Of a DNA stretch of 64,000 nt, positions 11,681 to 22,500 are shown piece by piece. The DNA is taken from assembly GCA_014871385.1 (NCBI GenBank), contig CM026425.1, positions 4,328,752 to 4,392,751 on the forward strand. Reading direction: 5' to 3'. The notes under the pieces were generated by a model. The model saw only the letters and a program-made list of their open reading frames with translations. It ran no database searches and was not told the DNA's origin. The position numbers and the translations under genes are program-made. The DNA is from Ceratodon purpureus. Its lineage: Eukaryota > Streptophyta > Bryopsida > Pseudoditrichales > Ditrichaceae. The number at the start of each line of letters is the position of its first letter. Positions within the stretch are counted from its first letter, which is position 1.

Positions 11681-12369
11681 CGAAGTGTTCGGAAGATGGT
11701 ATCGTCACAGAGCCAAAGTCCACGAACCTAATGAAGGAGTTAGACTCTGAGTACATGTGTGTGAAGGGAGCAAGTCGTCCATCCTGTGCTGGGGCTTGTC
11801 ATGTCTGTGGCACTTACAAAAATGGACATGAATTCTCATATTACTGAACTTAGAAATCACCCATACCTTCACAGAGCACTCCAGTAATGTTTAACCCAGA
11901 AGTCGACTGAAACAAGAAAGCACTTATCTCCGTCATTGAAATCTCTGTCCAACATTGCACAACAATGAGAAGGAACAAAGTGAAGAACACAATGTAAAAA
12001 CATATGAACAAGACATTTCCCACTCAGAACCTCGAAAAGTGACGCACAACGGGGGAAAAAAAACCAAACACTACCCTACACGTCCCAACAAGTCGACACT
12101 ACAGCATTTACAGACACACTGTTCAAAGTCTCAGTTGTTCTTAAAAACTGTAAAGTCTCTGCATTCGTCCGCAATGTACATAGCGGGGAGTTAGGGGCGA
12201 CATGGCATGGCAGCCGAGGACCACAGATCTGTCGTTGGGAACATCGAAGCAGCCGGTGCTTCCAAATTAAAGAATTGACCAAGCATGTTGCACCAAAGCT
12301 ACCGCCAGAGACTTGTGGAGGACCCCCTCAGAGTGAACGCCGTCGGCTTTTGGTGGTCGTACTCGGTGT

Positions 12370-12409
12370 GCCTGCGTCGCGTTCAATTTGCCTGCGTCGC
12401 GTTCAATTT
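12370..12409 (+). repeat. 20-bp perfect tandem duplication
   Basis: The unit GCCTGCGTCGCGTTCAATTT occurs twice without interruption, downstream (transposase sense) of the transposase gene. No function is evident. Confidence 0.7.
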
Positions 12410-12506
12410 GCATATTCCACTCCCAATTGTTGGCAGTCCACGCCCGAAGAGCAGTCAACCCCTGCAAGTACCGCCACAACAAGAGTGGACCGAATTAGTC
12501 TTCAAT

Positions 12507-12643
12507 TTATGCTTGATTTAGATGGACATGGTGCTCGTAGTAGCAACGCTCGCGGCACATCCATTTGTGTCCGCAAGGGGCACAGTACCAACGCTGGATA
12601 TGTTCGCAAACTACGCATTTCCGCTTCAACGGGACCGGAAATG
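12507..12643 (-). pseudogene. Cysteine-rich zinc-binding C-terminal domain of the transposase, out of frame
   Basis: The minus strand, shifted by one base relative to the transposase frame, encodes KRKCVVCEH... with spacing C-X2-C-X7-C-X2-C-X5-C-X3-C-X3-H-H-X-H, ending at TAA 12509-12507. This is the arrangement expected of the C-terminal cysteine-rich domain of piggyBac transposases, which binds the transposon ends. The main frame stops at 12628-12626, inside the overlap. The domain is therefore separated from its catalytic part by a single small indel. No intron of plausible length could join them. A sequencing error or an inactivating mutation are the main explanations. Confidence 0.75.
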
Positions 12644-15079
12644 AGCGTGTGTTGGCGCGGGTCGACGACGTCTAGGTGCTGGTCGCTGCATTGCGCGGCG
12701 GCGTCCCTGTAGCGCTTGCTCAATCAGGTGCTTCTCCACCGCTATTTTAAATTTCAAGTGCGGTCCGACCCGGAGACCAGCGTCCTGCATCCTTTTCACC
12801 CATGTCACATATGCATTTACCATTGTCTGGTCCACAATGAAGTGGAAGAGCTTGATCCACCATTTGTGGCACCGAAGCTGGGATGAGTAGTTTCTCCTTA
12901 ATTGATCTGTAATGTCAACGCCGCGCATGTATTCTTCATACTGCACGTGCATGGGCGACGAGGGGATTATCAACTGCCCACGCATTCCGGGAATGCGCCG
13001 CAGGACCTGGACACCGGGCTCCCACGGCGCTGCAGCTGTGCTTAGGAGAGTTACTAATTTAGAGTCCTGCCAGGAGACGACCCCCATCTGCCGATGGACG
13101 TGGGTTCGTATCAACATCGACCCCCTCACATCGCCATCGTTTGTCCTGTACAGCCCCGCTGGAAGATTCTTGGAGGTCCGTTTGACTGTCCCCGTAGCCC
13201 ATATCCCCTGGACCATGAGCTGGTGGAATAGATTTACGCTGGCGAACAAGTTATCGACTACAAGGCAATGCCCACGGTGGTGTAAGCCAGCGGTCATCCT
13301 TTCCACGACGTGGTATCCTAGTCCATGCTCTCCGAGACCCGTACCCTCACCAAAGTAGACTTTGATTCTCCATACAAATCTACTCTTGGAGCTCGCCAGC
13401 ATCCAACATTTAATTCCAAACCGGATGGGCATATCGGGCATGAACTGCCGAATGAAGCAGTAGCGTCCCTTGTACGGGATGACGCACTCGTCAACCGTGA
13501 TCTCTCTGTCCAGGTTGTAGATAGCTTCTGATACCGTCATGAACATGTCCAGAAGCCAGCGGGTCTTGGCGATCTTGTCATACAGAGGGTGCTTGACGTC
13601 CCTAACAACGGTGTCATTGTCCACTAAATGGAGACACCTCAAGATCTGCTCCCATCTCGCTAAGGACATCACCTGAGAGATCAGGTTGCAGTAGATAAAG
13701 GGTTCGCCACGCATCCAGTAGTGCCTCTTACTGGGCAACTTCTTGCACCCCATGAGGATGCAGATTCCTATCCACCCGCGGATCTCTGCTCGGTCGACAT
13801 CCTTCCACCGCGGACCCCCCTTCGTGCTCTCACAGACACCACCGGGCTGGAGAAGGGGAACTCTGGCATACCTGTTTGTCTCTGTAACGATTTTGTCTAT
13901 AGTGTCGTCACTCCAGTAGAGGTTGAAGACATCTTGGGGCTGTGGTTCCCCTGCCATTGTAGGAATCTTCAACCCAGGGGTGGGGCCCGTGAAATTATCC
14001 CAACTTCTCACGTAGTCCACGGACGCGGAGCTCCAGGAAGACTTCCTGTAGTACCTCGCTAACTCGGCCATGCCCAAGTAACCTCGGGTGAAGGCCTCTG
14101 GCCTCATGCACCAGTCTGCAAGACCGTCGTCGGGTAAACCTGTATCATCCAAGTCGTCTGGTTCGAAGTCTGACTCTTCGCTTTCCACAGTGTCCTCAAA
14201 TTCCAGGATCCACTCCCTCTCACTGGAATCACCTCCAGCGACCTCGGGGACTGGGTTATCGTCACTGGAGTCTGCCTCTGAATCCTCGCTCCCCGGCTCT
14301 GTGACTACAACATTCCGTTCCAAGACCGTGTATTCTGGAAGGGAGGAGCTTACCTTCGGAAACGTCATGCGGGCCGTCGAATCTTGGGTCCCGTCTACTC
14401 CTTCCACATCCGAAGGAACACTGTAGTCTCTGATTGGATCACCTTCAGGGTACTTCACTTGGCGCTCTGGCTGGACGTTGTCGGCTATGTGCTCGGTTCG
14501 CCCAGCACCTTCCTCTGCTCTCACGGGACCACTATCCCCTAGACCCGAAGACCCTCCCCCACCCGAGATACCTCCGAACCCCGAAACTCCTCCTACTCCT
14601 GAAGTCTGTCCCACAGCCTGACCTCCCCCATGTCCCGCTGCGGGTACAACACTTCCTGGCTCAGAATCCATTACAACTCGTGCAGCTGGGCTGAAGCAAT
14701 GTCGTCGCGTGCTCCACCCATATCCGTGGCCGCCCTCGCTTCCAGTTGCCCGAATATTCGGTCCCAGGGCGACTCGGACGTCTTTCTCCTCCATGTGCCT
14801 CTCGCAGTCAAATCCTCCAATATCAACAACGACCATCTTCTTCCCAGTGACGAAGCTAATTCCCTCTCCGATGACATCCCCTTGGGTCCACAAAGGTGTG
14901 TAACCCGTGTGGAAGGAGGATTCGGAGAGGAAGCGGTTAGGCACAAGCACCGCCCACCCTGACCGTGCTCCACTCCATTCACTGTACAGAGTCCGGAAAT
15001 GATTGGGCATGTCTTCGCAAGGAATTGAAGGTGGTGCAACAATTGTCCCCCCTGGATGCGTTTCCTCAAAACCGGTCAC
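12626..15079 (-). CDS. piggyBac transposase (DDE_Tnp_1_7 type), intact DDD core
   Basis: Cuts and joins the element at TTAA by a hairpin pathway (family knowledge). The 817-codon frame has a novel N-terminal part (residues 1-200, glycine-rich around 150-185), an acidic stretch (about 220-325) and the catalytic core from about 365. The core carries the three aspartates: D530 in VDECVIPYKGR, D609 in VVDNLFAS and D722 in GVDITDQ (with D725). The insertion-domain region and the FKIAVEKHLIEQ helix follow. A second start, MDSEPGS, is at residue 137; the upstream part may instead be spliced from the neighbour 52 bp away, whose frame stops at 15131. The C-terminal zinc domain is displaced by a frameshift. 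piggyBac genes are rarely reported in land plants as far as I know. Confidence 0.93.
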   Translation of the reverse strand: MTGFEETHPGGTIVAPPSIPCEDMPNHFRTLYSEWSGARSGWAVLVPNRFLSESSFHTGYTPLWTQGDVIGEGISFVTGKKMVVVDIGGFDCERHMEEKDVRVALGPNIRATGSEGGHGYGWSTRRHCFSPAARVVMDSEPGSVVPAAGHGGGQAVGQTSGVGGVSGFGGISGGGGSSGLGDSGPVRAEEGAGRTEHIADNVQPERQVKYPEGDPIRDYSVPSDVEGVDGTQDSTARMTFPKVSSSLPEYTVLERNVVVTEPGSEDSEADSSDDNPVPEVAGGDSSEREWILEFEDTVESEESDFEPDDLDDTGLPDDGLADWCMRPEAFTRGYLGMAELARYYRKSSWSSASVDYVRSWDNFTGPTPGLKIPTMAGEPQPQDVFNLYWSDDTIDKIVTETNRYARVPLLQPGGVCESTKGGPRWKDVDRAEIRGWIGICILMGCKKLPSKRHYWMRGEPFIYCNLISQVMSLARWEQILRCLHLVDNDTVVRDVKHPLYDKIAKTRWLLDMFMTVSEAIYNLDREITVDECVIPYKGRYCFIRQFMPDMPIRFGIKCWMLASSKSRFVWRIKVYFGEGTGLGEHGLGYHVVERMTAGLHHRGHCLVVDNLFASVNLFHQLMVQGIWATGTVKRTSKNLPAGLYRTNDGDVRGSMLIRTHVHRQMGVVSWQDSKLVTLLSTAAAPWEPGVQVLRRIPGMRGQLIIPSSPMHVQYEEYMRGVDITDQLRRNYSSQLRCHKWWIKLFHFIVDQTMVNAYVTWVKRMQDAGLRVGPHLKFKIAVEKHLIEQALQGRRRAMQRPAPRRRRPAPTHAHFRSR

Positions 15080-15130
15080 CTTCCGAATTGGCAGTTGTGT
15101 CCGCCAAGCATCTCCTCTGAAAACAGAGTC

Positions 15131-17775
15131 CTATAGATTCACGTTCATGGTGTCCATACTGCCCGGCGTATGCTGCGACTCAGGGGCGACCACATCTTCC
15201 GCATCGTCCTCGACAGCGTCCTTCAACTGGGCAAGAACATCCCTGATGACTGCATCGTCCTGCAGCTTCTGCGTGTACGCCAAGTCCAGACTTCTCTTCG
15301 CCCTCGTTACGACCCCTCCTGTTTCGTTTGCTGTAATTGGCGGAGGTGCCCACCGCTTAGGTTTCCGCCCCTTCACCTTCTGGTTCTTACCCTTCTGCGC
15401 CCTTGAAAACCTTCCCCCTCTTCCACGACGTGATGTTGCACCACAGTATGCCCACATCGGACGTATTAGTAGTGGTACAGTAGAGTGGCCCACATTCAAT
15501 CTGTTCTTCCCACAATTGTGGCCTTCAAAGTTCGGAGTATGCAAGTTTCTCGCAACAATGTAACCAGAAACTGATGGTATGCTCACTGCTCAGAAATTGA
15601 CGACATGAAGCGGACCATCGAACGAAATAGAAGGCACACCTTCATGACACAACATTGGATTTTATGTCCATACCTCCTGTCACAGTCCCCGAATCCGGAG
15701 GAGGTGGTCCAATTCCGCTTCGGGAGACGCTGTTTGGCATGGGCGTCTGCGTCTCCTGCATCGGAGGTGCTTGCATCGCCACCTTCCTCGGCTGCCGCTT
15801 CCTTTGCACCATTGTTTTCCCCTTCGGAGACAAGGTGTTGAATGCAACCACCGTCTCCGTGGTTGCTGTTTTGTTGTCCACAGGGAGCCGGAACGTGGAA
15901 GACGGGGTAATGACACCCGGCGTCGACACTGGACCATGGACCTCCTGCGTCGTTCACCCATGGCACATGGTCAGGGACTGTATGTTTCTTTGCAGAAAAT
16001 CTATGTTCATAGTGGCAATCGATGGTGGCACAATAACACCTTACCTTCTCTTTCCCCGTTGGCCTCCGCTGACGTTTCGCCTTCGGAGTCGGGGACATCG
16101 TCTGGAACGGCGGCAGGAGATCTCGAATTGCAGTGATGTCCTCCACATGTCCGGCGACCAGGAAAGGTGCGACCAGGAGAGGCTGAGGACACACCGAAGC
16201 CTGCTCCTACAGCATTGACATGATCGGCACATGGTGAGTGTCCACAACGTTAAAACCAGCATTCTTGGAGGTTGATGCTACACAAAAAGGAACATTGACG
16301 GAAGCATTACCGGTTTCTTTGCCCTGGGACGGTAAGCGCGCTTCGGCTTGACGGGGACATCCGCCTTTTCGGTCTCTATCACCTGGCTCAAATTGACGAC
16401 CATGTCCTGCATTCCACTCTTCGCACCAGAGTTACGGAACAGCCTAGAAGATAACACCAACTAACTGCTCTATTCCCATCCAATTCGTGCACATCCGCTC
16501 TCTATCCGAATATCATAGACCGCCTTCACATTTGTACAGAGTAGAGCATCAGTAAATGGCAGCCACAAATCATCAGAGCTTCATGGTTCAGTATAGTAAC
16601 ATTGGTGGTCCCTTACCGCTTTCTTTGCTCTCGGACGGTAGACGCGCTTCGGCTTCACTGGAAGTTCTTGGTTTTCCGTCTCTATCACCTGGCTCCCCGC
16701 AACGACCATCTCCTGCATTCCACTCCCATCACCAGGATTACGGAACAGCGTAGGGATTCAATGAACCATATGCGAGTAAGTGGATACTCTAATCCACTTC
16801 GTCCACATCCTCTTTCTGTCAGAAGTATCCTAAACCTAGGGACGCTTGTACAGAGTACCACAGAAATGAAGCATATCCATGAAAACCCGTAAACCAGAAT
16901 CTCAGAAGATGGTACTACACAGAAAGGTCCAATTCATGGAAGTTTACCGATTTCTTTGCCCGGGGACGGTAAACGCGCTTCGGCTTCACCAGGGGGTCGA
17001 TCTTCCCTGCCTCCATTACGTGCCTCCCCGCATCGACTAAGTCCTGCATTCCACTCGCAGCACTGGAATTACTGAACAGCCCAGAAGATGACAGTACGCA
17101 TATGCAAGTATATGGATCAAACTGCCGAATTCGTCTACGTCCTCTTTACTTTTGGAGTATCATAAGCCGATGAATGCTTCTATGCTTTTGAACAGAAACA
17201 AATGACACGCATAATTTAGTTCAAGGCAGATTCGAACGCATTACGTCCTTCCTTTCCCGCGTAGTTCGCACATTGTCGTCATTCTCATCATATCACAATT
17301 GGAAAACCACCCCACATAGAAACCCTAAACCCTTACCGGTGGAGGTAGGACGTGAGCGTCCAATGTCGAAATCGCGGTGGGCACGGATTGCTCCGACGGG
17401 AGCTTCTAATGTCTCGCACGAGCAAGCTTTTTCATCTCCGCTCAGTATACTCGGGAAGACGTGTTGCCGTAGAATCTCCTTAACGGCCTCCGGGAATTCC
17501 CTTCGCTCGTTCCACCCCAGAATGCGAGCAGCGTGTCGATACCAGAGGTACCGGCAGTGTTCTCTGATCCCAAAATTCCCTCGACGATTCCAACAAGCAG
17601 GGCGGAGCTCAGCTTGGATGTAGTCGATGTCACACAAGAGAATCGCGTGCCTGGCACCTCCCGCCGAGACTCCTTGCTGAAGAAACCACGCATACAACTC
17701 CCTGGGACAAGCCAGAATTCCCCCCGCTGTGTCCGATGTCTCGCCTGCAATGCTTGGAATAGTTTCTATGAACAA
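15131..17775 (-). CDS. Multi-exon gene for a basic, repeat-containing protein inside the element
   Basis: Function unknown. Visible parts on the minus strand are: an upstream exon-like frame (17775-17334) with CRYLWYRHAARILGWNERRE; three repeated 96-bp exons (17043-16948, 16712-16617, 16406-16311) each ending in KPKRxYRPRAKK; a 57-bp exon (16101-16045) with KAKRQRRPTGKEK; an exon 15944-15674 with KGKTMVQRKRQPRK; and a last frame ending at 15131 with RRGRGGRFSRAQKGKNQKVK and an acidic tail. All borders named have GT-AG sites. The basic clusters suggest nuclear DNA or RNA binding. The start codon and the phase of the first junction are unresolved (the 17334 donor is phase 1 while the repeats read best in phase 0), as is the last exon's acceptor. 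It ends 52 bp before the transposase frame, so the two may form one transcript. Confidence 0.5.
16311..17043 (-). repeat. Tandem triplication of a 96-bp exon with its introns
   Basis: Three units spaced 331 and 306 bp apart share the acceptor TGCAG|GA, a 96-bp exon and a GTAAxx or GTAATG donor. In phase 0 the encoded end VKPKRxYRPRAKK is conserved, while codons vary synonymously (CGG, AGA and AGG for the same arginine; GTT and GTC for valine). This argues for selection at protein level after duplication. The introns and flanks are less alike. Confidence 0.75.
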
Positions 17776-18389
17776 CTCCTGAATCGCATTCTCCTCTGCA
17801 CACAGAAGCGATCCTCCTTTTCTACCGAAATCGCTTCCACCTTCCCCCCCTCCCCTTGTACAGCTCCGTTGAATTTACATTTCCCCCGCATTTGCCCACG
17901 AAAACCAGTCCCTCCCTACACAAACGTCACAATCGCAAGAGGCTGCGGTAGTGCACGAAAACGGCAATGATCGATCACCACTCCAACGCGAAGAAACAAT
18001 TAAAAACTCCTCCACCCCCGGCACTCAAGCATTGCAAGCCGTGAAGGAAGGATCCAAAGCATTCTCGCGTCTCGCTGGGTGACACCCAACCCTAACTGCC
18101 ACGTACCGGCCGGACCGGTCACCCTACGGTCGATTGGGACCGTCGCTGACATGTCAGACCTACGGGTACTTTCCTACAGATAATTTCCGCCACTGCTACG
18201 AATACGTAGAATGCACACTTCGGAGTGAAATAGATTCTAAACCCTTGGTGTGCCATTTTTGCAAAAAATATGATAATTGCCTACTCACCTCTGCCCTCAA
18301 CATTGTAGTTCACTGCATTTGCTAATTCCCCATTCTTCACATCGATATGGCAATTTTAGAGTCCATCGAGGCCACTCCTGGCCTCAACA

Positions 18390-18708
18390 CATGGTTACCA
18401 AGTACGAGATACAAAAGTACAATACGTACTTAAAATACGTACATGTACAACGTTCATGTACAATGCTAAGTACAGCGATACAAAAACAATGTTATGCTTA
18501 GAATAAAAAAATAATAAACCAGAATGCAGAAGACCAGTGCTTCTCGGTGACTTCAATGCTTTGGCGGCTCGCGCACTCGCAACGTAAATTTTGGATGAAA
18601 GTCTTTTTTCTATTCAGTTGCTGTATTTCGTTCTCGAACACTGTATCAGTACAGTCAGTGTACAAGTACGTACTTGTACATACTTGTACAGCGTACTTGG
18701 TAACCATG
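18390..18708. mobile_element. hAT-like MITE, 319 bp, nested in the piggyBac right end
   Basis: Perfect 17-bp terminal inverted repeats, CATGGTTACCAAGTACG at 18390-18406 and its complement at 18692-18708, are flanked by the 8-bp direct repeat CCTCAACA (18382-18389 and 18709-18716). An 8-bp target duplication is typical of hAT elements. The interior is AT-rich, with several GTACTTGTAC-type subterminal palindromes and no coding capacity. The right target copy overlaps the first four bases of the piggyBac TIR, so this MITE landed in an existing piggyBac element. Confidence 0.9.
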
Positions 18709-18712
18709 CCTC

Positions 18713-18727
18713 AACATCTTAAAAGGG
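18713..18727 (-). repeat. piggyBac right terminal inverted repeat, TTAA outside
   Basis: AACATCTTAAAAGGG followed by TTAA at 18728-18731. It is the exact complement of the left end. The first four bases are also part of the MITE target duplication. Confidence 0.88.
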
Positions 18728-19543
18728 TTAATCCCTCAGTGGACTCATTGACCAGATTGGTCCACACAGACTTGCCATACTTTGCCATACATTCACCTCT
18801 GTAAGCCGGAGAACTCCTTAGTAAATCTTGAAAGTTCTTGGATACCCTCAAAGTCGAACACCACAACCAGTATAAATTTTCAGATTTTTGCATCATATCC
18901 ACCCGCCCAAACAATCACAACTTTGCTATGTACATACTCTGCATTCTATAATGCAATCCCACTTATTGGTAGAGTAGATTGGATCAAACAAAGGGCAAGT
19001 GTCACTTCATTCAACTCAACAAGTATCTCTTGCAGCATCCACCTATCAGAATGCTTCGAACTGAGACCCTTGATCCACGCTGGCGTGACTAGACATCCGG
19101 AAACCTAGCCTGACAGTTTAGTATGTGAAGCATTCTCGGTTGATACCCCTGCGATCAACACGAAAGGTACAGGTCCAATACCCGTAAAGCACATTTGTGA
19201 TACTCCGGCGATCATATCTACATATACCCGTGAATACCTATACGATACTATGGCAGTCATATTGTGATTGATACCCGAGAAATAACTGCTGTGATACTGC
19301 GGTGGAAACCTGTGAAGGCTGCTTGTGGAGACAATTTGTTGGCGATGCAATGCGAGGCTTCGCCATCGCCAGAGGCATGAATTGCACGGGGTTTAGTTTG
19401 CGGCGAGGCTGCATTTCTGCTTCTCACCAGGCGATGGCGATAGCCTCCATCGTCAGCTGATGAGGACAATGGCGGGTGCGGCCATGGCGTGAGCGAACAA
19501 GGATCAGACGAGGAAGAGCCGGGAGCAAGAGGCGGATTGCGTC

Positions 19544-22500
19544 ATGATGATGCGGCGAAGGGAAGCCATGGCGGCGTTGCTTCGCGTGCAGCGGCGGTCT
19601 CGTCTTCTAGGTAAGCATTCTCTCCTGCGATTGGTGCTACTTCGCCATGGATTTGTCGTAGCGGATCTGCTAGGGTTTCTGTGAAGTTTAATTTTGGTAT
19701 GAATGTCTTGTGTATGGTTGCTAGAATTTAGCTCTTGAATGTTGATTGGAATTATGTCAGTTAGACTACTGGTGCGACAGCAGCAGCTTAGCGGGAGATA
19801 TTGTATTGATCAGATTACTGGTTGCACGTACGCATAATGGAAATTAGCGTAGTTTCCATGATCACAGTAATGCAGTCTGTGTAGTTTCCGTGATTCATGC
19901 CTTAGTACATTTACTAGGGTTTCTGCAAAACATAGAAGGACAAGTGAAGTCGGAGGTCTTTCTTTGCATTCCGTTACTTCGTTCGAGGAATTGTCGATGT
20001 ATTGAATGATTAGGCGGAGGTTTATAATTGTGTAAGATTACGTTAGACTGGAAAACTGCCTTTTACGTCTGCGAAGACTACATGATATCGAGATCGAACA
20101 AGGGATAAGAATGCGAATATCTGCTACCGGTTTATCCTTCAAATTCATTCTAACCTTGTTTGATTTCTCTTTTCGGTAGGCTTTCAAGCCTCGAATGTAG
20201 TTTTCTAGTCTAGCTTAGTCTTGTAGTGCGCGGTTGGATTTTCGATGGTATTCGACCTTGCTACGAGAATTGAATTAATCTGTTATCCATCGTTAGTCAT
20301 CTTGAGAAAGCTGTTGGAAAGCTTCGAATACTTGCATGATCTCTAAAATGATTTACTTATATGAAATGCGTATTCTTATAGTTTCAATTTATGTTCGGTG
20401 TGAATGTCGAGTGGATGGTTTAGGAATTTATCTCTTGATAATGATTGGAATTGTGTGGGTCGGAAACGTGCAATTGCTACCTCTGTCAATAGCAGCAGCT
20501 TAGTAGGATATATTTGATTATTCAGACCACTGGTTACATATACGTCTGGTGGAAATTAGAGTAGTTTTCATGATCGCAGTCATCCAGTCTGTATCGAATG
20601 TTGAATTTGGGTTCATGAGAAAATGCGCAATACTTTTTAGAGATGAGTGTTGGACCGTACAAATTTTTGTCCCTGGTGGCCAGGTTTTTGATTTTCGAGT
20701 GAACGATAACTTAATTGCTTCTGCAAGGACTGTAACCTTGTTCCCCTGACATCGTGTTTTCAAAGTAGTCATTTCTCTTTTGAGTGAATCTATACTTCAG
20801 CTTTTAATGCCTTGGCGCTGAATACCCGTAGGCTATGGTCCGTTTCACTCTTTGGCCTGGGATATCGGAACTGGCGATCACCAAGTTGATGTTGAGGTAC
20901 TACTCACACAACAATTCTTATTTGAGCATATTCCTAGATTTCTTTGCATGATGTCCTGTATTACATTTTACGAAAACAGTAAGTGGCATCTTGGAGCAAC
21001 GCTATCCTTCATAGAACTCATGCTCTAATCAATTCTACAATCTGTGAGCTTTGGCTTCAAGGAAAGCCAGGGCAAATGTAGGGTTTAAGGTCTTTTGTAG
21101 GCAATCGTTTGAAAATAGCGCGCAAAAGTGGACTGAGCAGTGTGTGAGATCTAAATTAGCACAATTTGTAGTTGGCAGATCCTTATGAGAAGGTAATTGC
21201 AACAGACGCGCTATGTGGAAATAATTCATCCTTGCCCGCCTTACAAGGTCTTACACGATCTGTGCGTGGAGAGAACGTGTCTAAAATAATGCAACCCTCA
21301 GGTGACACTCTTATCACCTTTTACAGTCCTTTATGAATTTCTTGTTCTTTCTAGAGATTGAGCTTCATACTTGTCCATTAGTCTAAGATTTTTGTAATGA
21401 TCAACTTTGGATATGCATTATAGAGTGTTTGTTGGCAGATCTTGTCAATTAGTAAGATCTGGAACCTTAGATGTTCTCATCGGGCAAAGCAAAATGTGTG
21501 ACCACGGTAATTGCATGTCATGGATTTCTGGACGTTTAGATTTTTTTACAATTCGCTCGATCTTATTCTTATTTTGTGCGTTTATGTCTCGACCCTGCTA
21601 GACTTTCGAAAAACTTCGTTGTTGGAGGCGTTGGTTCCGAGGAATGCACATGTGCATTATTCGTCGTGGACTTCGAGCACTCCAAGAGAAGAGGTAGTGA
21701 TTGCAATGGGCAGCAATGTTGGGGACAGAATTGCTAACTTCAATCGTGCCTTGGAGCTGATGCGAGCCTCTGGCATTCAAGTCATCAGACATGCATCCTT
21801 GTATGAAAGTGCCCCGGCCTATGTTACCGATCAGCCGTTCTTTCTGAATTCAGCAGTGTCAGCCCTTACTAATCTCGATCCTCATTCACTCTTGAAGACT
21901 TTGAAAGACATTGAGAGCGAGCTTGGTCGCACATTTGGCGGTATCAGGTAGTGTACATTTTGTGTCTAATTCAATTTCTATTGTATTATTATCGTAGTGT
22001 ACTTTCTGCTCGTCAAGCTATGGGCTCCAATCGCATCTGAAAATTAGTCGGCTATTCTGAAAACATTTTCAATTTGCTGCATTTTTTCGATTTTAATGAT
22101 AGTTTTCCAGGTGTATATTATTTTAAAACGTACTTCCGTCCAAGTGTGTCTCTGTTTCTTTTTGGTTGCTTGTATGAGAGGATGCCATGTTATGATCGTC
22201 ATCTGCATTATATTTTTGATCGTCTGTTGTTCAGGTATGGACCAAGACCACTTGACTTGGATATTATTTTCTATGGTGATCGGACTGTGGCTACTGAGAA
22301 TCTGGAAATTCCACATGCCAGATTCCTAGAACGGCCTTTTGTTTTAGCACCGTTAGCAGATCTTCTTAATGACTCAAACTCAGGGTCAACATCTCATTGG
22401 TCTAATCACAAATGCTGTGATGGAGGAGTTGCATTAGCCTGGGAGAAGATGGGAGGGGAGGCCTGCATTGGAAAGGAGGACTTGCGAAGAGTGATACCAG

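Larger units (their letters stand above)
7741..18727 (-). mobile_element. Giant piggyBac-type DNA transposon (about 11 kb) with cargo genes
   Basis: Both ends show the same 15-bp sequence in inverted orientation, CCCTTTTAAGATGTT at 7741-7755 and its exact complement at 18713-18727. Each is flanked outside by TTAA (7737-7740 and 18728-18731). TTAA duplication and CCY-starting ends are diagnostic of the piggyBac superfamily, and a piggyBac transposase lies inside. GC content and gene density are higher inside than in both flanks. All recognisable genes are on the minus strand, in transcription order: a multi-exon basic-protein gene, the transposase, two possible B3-like loci and a clear two-B3-domain gene. 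Removing the nested MITE (319 bp plus an 8-bp duplication) leaves about 10.66 kb. Typical piggyBac elements are a few kilobases with a single transposase gene, so this is unusually large. Cargo status is inferred from position. Confidence 0.85.

Noticed and set aside
12275..12712. 145-codon plus-strand frame antisense to the transposase 3' end
   Set aside because: Overlaps the clearly conserved cysteine-rich domain on the other strand and includes a 20-bp tandem repeat; a shadow frame.
15655..16218. 187-codon plus-strand frame
   Set aside because: Antisense to exons with good splice sites and basic motifs on the minus strand; no motif of its own.
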